A stretch of 41,879 bases of DNA from Chlorobiota bacterium (GTDB lineage Bacteria > Bacteroidota > Bacteroidia > Bacteroidales > F082): assembly GCA_013151215.1 (NCBI GenBank), contig JAADIS010000145.1, forward strand, positions 1 through 41,879. Reading direction: 5' to 3'. The first letter of the stretch is position 1. Each line of letters starts with the position of its first letter. Positions 33,560-40,098 of this stretch are shown here, piece after piece. Under the pieces are notes generated by a model. That model saw only the letters and a list, made by a program, of their open reading frames with translations, had not been told where the DNA came from and made no database searches. Position numbers and translations under genes: made by a program.

Positions 33560-34552
33560 TTATGGCACCTCGACACTGTTAAGTATCTCGTTCACAATAT
33601 CCTCGCTTGTTATATTTTCGGCTTCAGCCTCATAAGTAAGACCTATTCGGTGGCGCATTACATCATGCGATATCGCCCTTACATCCTCTGGAATAACATA
33701 ACCGCGGCGTTTTATGAACGCATAGGCTTTTGCTCCCAAGGCAAGGTTGATGCTTGCGCGCGGCGATGCCCCATACGAAATCATGTTCTCGAATTTGCTC
33801 AAACGGTAATCCTTTGGATAGCGCGACGCAAAAACTATGTCGGTAATATAATTCTCTATTTTCTCGTCAAGGTAAACCTCCCTTACAATTTCCCTGGCAC
33901 GAAGAATTTCCTCAGGCTTTATCACCTTATTTGTTTTTGCCCTCGTATTGGTAATATTCTGGCGGAGGATTTGCTTTTCTTCTTCCTTCTTCGGGTAGCT
34001 TATCACGACTTTAAGCATGAAACGGTCAACCTGTGCTTCCGGCAAGGGATATGTACCTTCCTGCTCAATGGGGTTTTGCGTTGCCATAACCAGAAAAGGT
34101 TCCTGAAGCTTAAAAGTTTCCTCACCGATGGTCACCTGTCGTTCCTGCATTGCCTCGAGCAAGGCGCTTTGCACTTTTGCCGGGGAGCGGTTAATCTCGT
34201 CGGCAAGTATGAAGTTGGCAAAAAGAGGTCCTTTTTTAACAACAAACTCCTCATTTTTCTGACTATAGATAAGCGTTCCCAAGAGGTCGGCCGGCAAAAG
34301 GTCCGGAGTAAATTGTATCCGGCTGAACTTGGCATCTATAATATTCGCCAATGAGTTAATGGCCAATGTCTTTGCTAATCCCGGAACACCTTCCAGCAAA
34401 ATGTGCCCGTTTGCAAGCAGTCCGATAAGCAATCGCTCGGTCATCTGTTTCTGCCCGATAATTACCTTATTCATTTCCAGATATATCATATCGATAAACT
34501 GGCTTTCCTTCTGGATCTTCTCGTTTAGTTCCCTGATATCGGTTTCCAACAT
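33560..34552 (-). CDS. moxR: MoxR-family AAA+ ATPase
   Basis: A 330-residue AAA+ ATPase with Walker A GVPGLAKT (residues 55-62), Walker B FILADEINRS (about 113-122), sensor 1 LVMATQNPIEQEG and the C-terminal RGYVIPEDVRAI helical lid region. MoxR ATPases act as chaperones that mature or activate VWA-domain partners. It is the first gene of the bat operon here. A minus-strand -7-type box TATCTTTG lies at 34579-34586. Confidence 0.95.
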   Translation of the reverse strand: MLETDIRELNEKIQKESQFIDMIYLEMNKVIIGQKQMTERLLIGLLANGHILLEGVPGLAKTLAINSLANIIDAKFSRIQFTPDLLPADLLGTLIYSQKNEEFVVKKGPLFANFILADEINRSPAKVQSALLEAMQERQVTIGEETFKLQEPFLVMATQNPIEQEGTYPLPEAQVDRFMLKVVISYPKKEEEKQILRQNITNTRAKTNKVIKPEEILRAREIVREVYLDEKIENYITDIVFASRYPKDYRLSKFENMISYGASPRASINLALGAKAYAFIKRRGYVIPEDVRAISHDVMRHRIGLTYEAEAENITSEDIVNEILNSVEVP

Positions 34553-34578
34553 TTCTTTATAATTTTATTTTTGATGCG

Positions 34579-34586
34579 CAAAGATA
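34579..34586 (-). promoter_or_regulatory. Candidate -7 promoter box of the bat operon
   Basis: Minus-strand TATCTTTG matches TAnnTTTG, 26 bases before the moxR start. No TTG is seen at the proper upstream distance, so the -33 half is unsupported. The 162-base gap to yccF otherwise shows only AT-rich sequence with several GTTAA words. Confidence 0.4.
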
Positions 34587-34714
34587 TTAAAGGCGTATTT
34601 CTCACCACGTTAAAATATGTTAAGGCAGTTTAAGGTTGGGTTAAAAACAAGGCTAATTGTATTAATTCAGGTTAAAATGTAAGTAAGTTCCGGTTAATTA
34701 GTTCAGATCAAATA

Positions 34715-35095
34715 TTATTTGCTCCTGATTTCCCTACCGAATGGAGTTAGTGCCAGGCCAGCCAGCTTAAAGTGTTGGTTTCCCCACGGGATACCTATTA
34801 TTGTTATGTAAAACAATATTCCAAAAGCAAAATGCGTAAGCATTATCCAAAAGCCTCCAACAAAAAACCAAACAATGTTCATAACAGTACTTAAACAGCC
34901 TGAGGGCCAGCCGGTACGAACCACTTCGCTGCCAAAAGGCCATAATGCCAATATCCCTAGCTTCAAGGTCTGCAAACCAAATGGAATCCCAACAATGGTG
35001 AGCATTAGCACAATGCTGGCAGCAAGATATTCAATGGCTGTTGCAAAGCCGCCGAACACCAACCATATAATGTTTCCAATTATTTTCATCTTCAA
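34715..35095 (-). CDS. YccF-domain inner-membrane protein
   Basis: A 126-residue protein made of two YccF (DUF307) repeats, each with the form NIIWLVFGGF followed by a hydrophobic helix and a TIVGIPFG or TIIGIPWG turn (GIPFGLQTLKLGILALWPFG and GIPWGNQHFKLAGLALTPFG). It has about three or four membrane segments. The function of the family is unknown. The start is at 35095 or at a second ATG two codons later. It has its own promoter and is separated from the bat operon by 162 bases. Confidence 0.88.
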   Translation of the reverse strand: MKMKIIGNIIWLVFGGFATAIEYLAASIVLMLTIVGIPFGLQTLKLGILALWPFGSEVVRTGWPSGCLSTVMNIVWFFVGGFWIMLTHFAFGILFYITIIGIPWGNQHFKLAGLALTPFGREIRSK

Positions 35096-35106
35096 TTAGT
35101 TTTCAA

Positions 35107-35139
35107 CAAAAGTAATTAACTAATCTTAATGCCGTCAAA
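35107..35139 (-). promoter_or_regulatory. Bacteroidota-type promoter of the yccF gene (minus strand)
   Basis: On the minus strand TTTG (35136-35139) and TACTTTTG (35107-35114) are separated by 21 bases, 11 bases before the start codon at 35095. Both halves match the consensus. Confidence 0.6.
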
Positions 35140-35206
35140 TACGATTAATTAATCTTAATAATTCAATGGTTATAAGTGTTGTTCGCACACACTCCGCATA
35201 AAACCC

Positions 35207-35410
35207 ATGCCTACCATGCGTTATTTCTTTAGTGTTAAATTACATAAAGTTATAAATGATAGGGGTGAAATAACAGAATTTGCAATCACTCCTGATAATG
35301 TTGATGACCGGGAACCTCTAAAAGATGTAAATTTCATCAAAAAAATATACGGGAAACAATTTGCAGATATAGCCTGGTTAATTCATGCATTTAGTTTGAT
35401 GCAGATGTGA
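35207..35410 (+). pseudogene. IS982-family transposase fragment
   Basis: A 67-codon stretch reading FSVKLHKVINDRGEITEFAI, then TPDNVDDREPLKDVNFIKKIYGKQFADIAW. IS982 transposases carry a closely similar block (GFKLHLIINDKGEI, then GNVDDREPL and GKLFADKGY) around a catalytic Asp of the DDE domain. Everything before and after this block is missing, so it is a relic, not a working element. After the fragment a second frame reads NPDDIAAYFKGLARKQMR up to a stop at 35473-35475, which may be debris of another gene. I could not find convincing ends of the element. Confidence 0.7.
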
Positions 35411-35490
35411 GGCGTCTAATCCTGATGATATAGCAGCCTATTTCAAAGGTTTAGCAAGGAAGCAGATGCGTTAAAATAAATACACTTTAG

Positions 35491-35574
35491 TAAAAAATGA
35501 CAGAAATCCGATTCCGGGAATACTTTTCTAAGATACTGATATCATGATAATAACAAGTATTTTGTCATTTTTTA
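35491..35574. repeat. Nested inverted repeat downstream of the IS982 relic
   Basis: Outer arms TAAAAAATGACA (35491-35502) and TGTCATTTTTTA (35563-35574) are perfect 12-base inverted repeats. Inner arms AATACTT (35519-35525) and AAGTATT (35555-35561) nest inside them, and the 10-base palindrome TATCATGATA (35540-35549) lies near the centre. It could be an element end, a small non-coding mobile element or a strong transcript fold. No protein is coded here. Confidence 0.6.
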
Positions 35575-36040
35575 TGAATTAATCAGGATAAGTCAAGAGC
35601 AAAAAAAACTATCTCTTTTATTTAATTCGTGACTTTGGGCGTCCCGGAGACGAAAACAGGAAACAAGCCCGGAATGCGCGATGAAGCCGCTTAAAACTTT
35701 TTTACTATCTTTATGCCCGATAAAACAATCGGGAAATTTGAAAACAAAATACCTTACAAAATATCCAGGTGGCATATTGGGAATGCTCATTGGTGTTTTA
35801 ATTAAATTTGTGGCCCTTCTTGATAAGCACGGCTCACGGCTCACGGCTCACGGCTCACGGCTCACGCATCAACCTGTGTTTCCAACAAACGCCTGTCATG
35901 TCACAAAAGTCAAGATTCGCTTCGTCAGGTACTGCACCCCCCTTAGCTTTACGCTCCACATGAAAAAACAGCGCAAATAGAATAAGATGATGACTTAACC
36001 AATCAGATAACTTATTAACATAAACTTTAAAAAATTAAAT
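35575..36040. other. Gene-poor stretch before the large secreted protein
   Basis: The stretch holds a small hairpin with stem CCCGAT/ATCGGG (35716-35733) and a 7-base tandem repeat at 35831-35858. Reading frames on both strands (for example 35681-35980 plus) give Ser-Arg-Leu-Thr-Ala-His repeats from the tandem unit and no recognisable protein. The last 40 bases before 36041 are AT-rich and may hold the promoter of the large gene, but I see no clear TAnnTTTG box. Confidence 0.6.
35831..35858 (+). repeat. Four copies of the heptamer GGCTCAC
   Basis: Four perfect contiguous 7-base units, with a partial fifth copy (GCAC) in front. The unit length is not a multiple of three and the block lies in gene-poor DNA. 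Confidence 0.9.
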
Positions 36041-39000
36041 ATGAACAAATTAAAAAATAACAAGATAGTTTTTAGGATTATTGCAGCATCGGTGCTAATC
36101 TCGATAATCACGACAAACGTATATTTGGCAAGAAGCCAGACAACTTACAATGAGTTTGTTTTGCCACCAGACAACAACGGCACTATTCCTTATGTAGGCA
36201 ACACGCCAAGGGACATTGTTTATGCCGACAACAAGATTTTTGTTTATACTATGAAAAAAATCATTGTTTTTAACGAGGACAAAACTTACCAAGGCTCAAT
36301 AGAATTCGGCTCACCGACAAACTATGGGCACTTTGCCCTAAAATTGTCCGGTTACGGCCAAACCGCAGTCGATTTCAATTATATGTTTTATACGCAATCC
36401 GACCACAAATTATATTTTCTTACCCCAAATCTGGAAATTAAATCAATATATACAAATAACAGCACTTACAATCCTGGCACAGAGTTGAACGCTCCGGCGG
36501 GAATACCATTGAACAGGGTCAAGAAATTGTATGTGTTCAATAAATTCGAGATAAATGGGGATAAGTTAATTTGGTTGATCCGGACAAAATCCCCAAATCT
36601 ACACTCTTGGGATTCTTACCTCGGAGTATATTACAAAACCAACGGTATATTCGGCCAAGCACCCATTTATTCCGATTTTATGGACGGGAGTGACGAGACC
36701 TATGGGTATGACCACACGATCTCAAGTTTTGGCTATTATCCCGAAGACAACGATATTTATATTTCCAGATCCGTGGTTTTTGAGGTTCTTCATATAAATC
36801 AGGACAACAGCGTGACCACCAAGGCAACGGTAAGTACTCAAAACCAGCGCAGGTTCGGTAAATTTCTGCTCATCAAGAACCTGCCCGGCAGCAACCCCAA
36901 AATGTTGGCATTGCCCCTGCAAATCCCTTATGAAGATCCTAACCCAACCACAAAGATTTTTCAGTTCGATGTCAACAACCCGTCAGATCCCGTAACTATT
37001 TTAGCCCCTAACAGTAGGATAATGGACGCTGAATACATAAGCACGGATAATGAATTGGTCCTATGCTACCCCAATGACGACTTTTTACAGATATTCCCGC
37101 CCAATGTCCCGGAACACGACCTATCTATCTTTACGTTTAATCAAAACACATCTGAATTTGAGTTTAGCTATGCCATAAACACAACATCAAACGACGAAAC
37201 GGACATAAACTACCACATGAACATAAATACGCCATTGGCACTTTTCAGGAAAACAAACGGCGACATATTGCTTAATAAAAAAAACGAGCTGATAAGGTTA
37301 TTTAAAAATAACGCCGGCCAGTTTGTTTTCACGGTCTTGCATTATTCCAAAAACGCTTGCTATTCCAAGACTGCTGAAACGAATAGCAATATATTTGTGA
37401 TCAACAACCTAAGTGCGGGTTTGGAATGTTTCGACGATAATTACAACTGGAGCAACATTAAAACCTCACATGCCGTTTACGATATTGTATATAACCCCCA
37501 GAAAAGGGAGCTTTATTTCTTTAACCGCTTAGGCGCTGACAATACGGGCTTTTATATTTATGACCTTGATAACGAAGTAGTTAGCGGCTTTATTGAAACT
37601 GACAAAGCTATCGGCGATTTGGCCTACAATTCAGTTTTGGGCCATGTTCTTGTATCAGAATTCAATAAAGACGAAGGATCGGGGGCCACAATCAGGGTAT
37701 TTGACGCAAACAGCAGCTTCAGCGAGTTAAACCCGCTAACATTTGCGGGGGAAAACTATCCGTCCGAAATATTCTGCGCCCCTAACAACAAGATTTATAT
37801 CAGCGTAAACATGTTGTCCGACGATTTAGTACCGAGAATTGAAATACTGGACGCTACGGACTATTCAAGCCTTGCATCGCTTTCATCGGGATTTGTTGAG
37901 AACTATGGCAACTATGAGAACCGTCAGCAACATTATAGCACTAGCATGAAGTATTGTTACAACCCATACAACAAGAGCGTTTATCTTGTCGTTGGTGGAA
38001 ACTACAGCTACTATCCGCCATATCAAATTGATAAAAACAGCGGTTATTTCCCGTTTTTCGACGCCAACTTGTCGGTCCTTACCAGCCCGGACGACGGTAA
38101 GCTCAGGGAAATAAAAGACGACAACACTATGAGCATAAATTATAAAGTGATTCCCAGCCCGGGAGAGATAATATGTGCAGTACCCAACAATCCACCCTCC
38201 AAGGATTATATGGGCAAGCTTTACATTAACGGAAGTTCTCTTTATTCATACGATTGTGGGACCAGCTTGTTGAGCGCATCAATTTTGGAGGATGTTATTG
38301 ATATCGACTACAACTCCAATGAAGACTGTATATACGCATATCGGTATGAATTTGTAGATAAGCCAAATCCAACACCTAATGAGCAATGGATCAAAATCTT
38401 AAAAGTGAACAGCGACAACAGCATTGATCAAACACCATTATACCACGAACTCGGACTGGCATCATCCATAAACTACAACAAATATGACGACCAGTTGTAC
38501 ATCCATTATATTTCTGGGTATAGGGTTATGGGTGAAAGCCCTATAAAGATTATCGCTGTTGACACCAAAACATACAGCATAAGTAATTCTTTTACAACAA
38601 ATAACACATCACTGTTTCCTGAGGTCGTGCCAATAGCAGATTATCCTTTCTTCGACCCCTATGCAAACAAGGCATATTTCCCCAACGGAATGCATTCAAA
38701 TGTAAGCGTTGTTGATTTTACAGCCAAGGAAGCGCTGCACTTTACGACCGGCACCGATTGGCTCTCCATCCCCCGCATGAACGGCAACGTTAGCACAGCC
38801 CAAAAAGAGGGGGACCCGACAAGCGATGTCTTCGACCGGGATAATTTTCAGGCGCCATATACCGAATTGGACCCGCTCTACCACTGGCATGCGGAAAGCA
38901 GCAGCGCCGAGCCGTACACCTCTACTTGGCATGAAGATGTAAACTGGGCATTTATCCCTGACAAAGACGACAACAAGACCATATACTCGTTCAGGGGCTA

Positions 39001-40036
39001 CCAGCTGGACGTAAAGCCGGACGGGGACAACGTCATCTACATGACCGGCAACATCAAGGACCCCCTGACGCAGCTGCCCCTCTTTAACAGGAAGAACAAC
39101 TGGGTCGGTTATTTCCTGCCGGGGGAACAGGACATATTCGACGCCCTCGGGCCCGTTACCTTAAACAACATCAGCGAGATAACCGCCAAAGACTACTATT
39201 GTTACCGCAGCAACGACCCCATAGTCGAAGGCCCTATCGGAGGCAGCGTGCAGGGGACCTACTGGGTGTGCGACCAACAGCAGACAAACATCGCCTACGG
39301 GGAGATGGTCCAGCTGCTCTCAAGGACGGACAGCGACTATGAGTTCCAGTGGCAGAACTCCGGCGCGAACCCCCGCGAGAAAATAAGGCCGGAGCCGAGC
39401 CATTTCCAGTTCAATGAAACGGCGGCATACACCCCTATAATAATAGAGCTCGATTATACCGACAACCCCCTGGAAATAGGCGCTTTTGTCAACGACTCGT
39501 GCGTGGGCGCAGAAGCGGTGATGGCCGGGGACTCGCTCATAATCCTCAGGGCTTTCCTTGAGGGGGCAAGCCCCGACTCGATTGTCTTCGCCGACTGGTT
39601 CGGGACAAAATCATCCGGAAACAACTTCATCAAAGGATATTACGTGTTCAACGAGTCGACAAAAACTTACGAAAAAAGGCCGCTTTACCCAAGCTCGGTA
39701 AAAGGCCGGGCAAAAGTCTCGTTCAAGGACAAAGGCTTCCAAAACGACGGCGAGCGGCCAACATCTCTATCTGACCTCAAGATATGGCCAAACCCCGTTT
39801 CCGACCGTTTCGCTTATTCGTTTGTCTTAAGCAAAAAATCGAACATGTCCGCCGACCTCTACAGCATAAACGGGAAATTGCTCGCAAATGTGCTCGACAG
39901 GGAATACAATGCGGGATATTGTTCCGGGGCCATCGGGCTTAAGGACAATAAGGGAGAGGGACTATCCCCCGGGGTCTATCTAATAGTCTTTTCCGCAAAC
40001 GGGTGCAAAACCGTCAAGAAACTAATTGTCAAATAA
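36041..40036 (+). CDS. Large secreted protein with type IX secretion sorting domain
   Basis: A 1331-residue protein with an N-terminal signal peptide (about residues 1-33). A long region follows (about 40-890) of repeated beta-sheet units such as RDIVYADNKIFVYTMKKIIVFNE, in the style of beta-propeller or YVTN-like surface proteins. A different module (about 890-1250) contains NWVGYFLPGEQD and PLEIGAFVNDSCVGAEAV. The end is a type IX sorting domain (about 1257-1331: LKIWPNPVSDRFAYSF, YSINGKLL, SPGVYLIVFSANG and final KLIVK). It would be exported across the outer membrane by the Por/T9SS and attached to the surface or released. The module from about residue 890 on is far richer in GC than the first part (for example 37 of 60 bases at 38761-38820 against 17 of 60 at 36241-36300). 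Ligand or enzymatic activity is not recognisable. Confidence 0.85.
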   Translation: MNKLKNNKIVFRIIAASVLISIITTNVYLARSQTTYNEFVLPPDNNGTIPYVGNTPRDIVYADNKIFVYTMKKIIVFNEDKTYQGSIEFGSPTNYGHFALKLSGYGQTAVDFNYMFYTQSDHKLYFLTPNLEIKSIYTNNSTYNPGTELNAPAGIPLNRVKKLYVFNKFEINGDKLIWLIRTKSPNLHSWDSYLGVYYKTNGIFGQAPIYSDFMDGSDETYGYDHTISSFGYYPEDNDIYISRSVVFEVLHINQDNSVTTKATVSTQNQRRFGKFLLIKNLPGSNPKMLALPLQIPYEDPNPTTKIFQFDVNNPSDPVTILAPNSRIMDAEYISTDNELVLCYPNDDFLQIFPPNVPEHDLSIFTFNQNTSEFEFSYAINTTSNDETDINYHMNINTPLALFRKTNGDILLNKKNELIRLFKNNAGQFVFTVLHYSKNACYSKTAETNSNIFVINNLSAGLECFDDNYNWSNIKTSHAVYDIVYNPQKRELYFFNRLGADNTGFYIYDLDNEVVSGFIETDKAIGDLAYNSVLGHVLVSEFNKDEGSGATIRVFDANSSFSELNPLTFAGENYPSEIFCAPNNKIYISVNMLSDDLVPRIEILDATDYSSLASLSSGFVENYGNYENRQQHYSTSMKYCYNPYNKSVYLVVGGNYSYYPPYQIDKNSGYFPFFDANLSVLTSPDDGKLREIKDDNTMSINYKVIPSPGEIICAVPNNPPSKDYMGKLYINGSSLYSYDCGTSLLSASILEDVIDIDYNSNEDCIYAYRYEFVDKPNPTPNEQWIKILKVNSDNSIDQTPLYHELGLASSINYNKYDDQLYIHYISGYRVMGESPIKIIAVDTKTYSISNSFTTNNTSLFPEVVPIADYPFFDPYANKAYFPNGMHSNVSVVDFTAKEALHFTTGTDWLSIPRMNGNVSTAQKEGDPTSDVFDRDNFQAPYTELDPLYHWHAESSSAEPYTSTWHEDVNWAFIPDKDDNKTIYSFRGYQLDVKPDGDNVIYMTGNIKDPLTQLPLFNRKNNWVGYFLPGEQDIFDALGPVTLNNISEITAKDYYCYRSNDPIVEGPIGGSVQGTYWVCDQQQTNIAYGEMVQLLSRTDSDYEFQWQNSGANPREKIRPEPSHFQFNETAAYTPIIIELDYTDNPLEIGAFVNDSCVGAEAVMAGDSLIILRAFLEGASPDSIVFADWFGTKSSGNNFIKGYYVFNESTKTYEKRPLYPSSVKGRAKVSFKDKGFQNDGERPTSLSDLKIWPNPVSDRFAYSFVLSKKSNMSADLYSINGKLLANVLDREYNAGYCSGAIGLKDNKGEGLSPGVYLIVFSANGCKTVKKLIVK

Positions 40037-40044
40037 CACATTAT

Positions 40045-40087
40045 GAGGGGGCGGCCCAAACCACCGGAACGGGGCGGCCCCCTCTTT
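40045..40087 (+). terminator. GC-rich hairpin terminator after the T9SS protein gene
   Basis: The stem GAGGGGGC/GCCCCCTC pairs perfectly (40045-40052 with 40077-40084). After one mismatch a further four pairs (GCCC with GGGC) extend it, leaving a loop of about 13 bases, and a short TTT follows. It lies 9 bases after the stop of the large gene and 12 bases before the next ATG, so the two genes are probably separate transcripts or are partly insulated. Confidence 0.7.
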
Positions 40088-40098
40088 AAACTATTGAG

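Noticed and set aside
33650-34354. Long plus-strand open frame of 234 codons
   Set aside because: It lies entirely within moxR on the opposite strand, and moxR has all AAA+ motifs; the antisense translation has no recognisable domain.
24506-35095. A new defence or toxin system built from MoxR, VWA and TPR proteins
   Set aside because: Gene content and order match the known Bacteroidota bat operon; there is no effector or nuclease domain.
35681-35980. Plus-strand frame of 99 codons before the large secreted gene
   Set aside because: Its middle is translated tandem repeat, and the rest resembles no protein and has no good start context.
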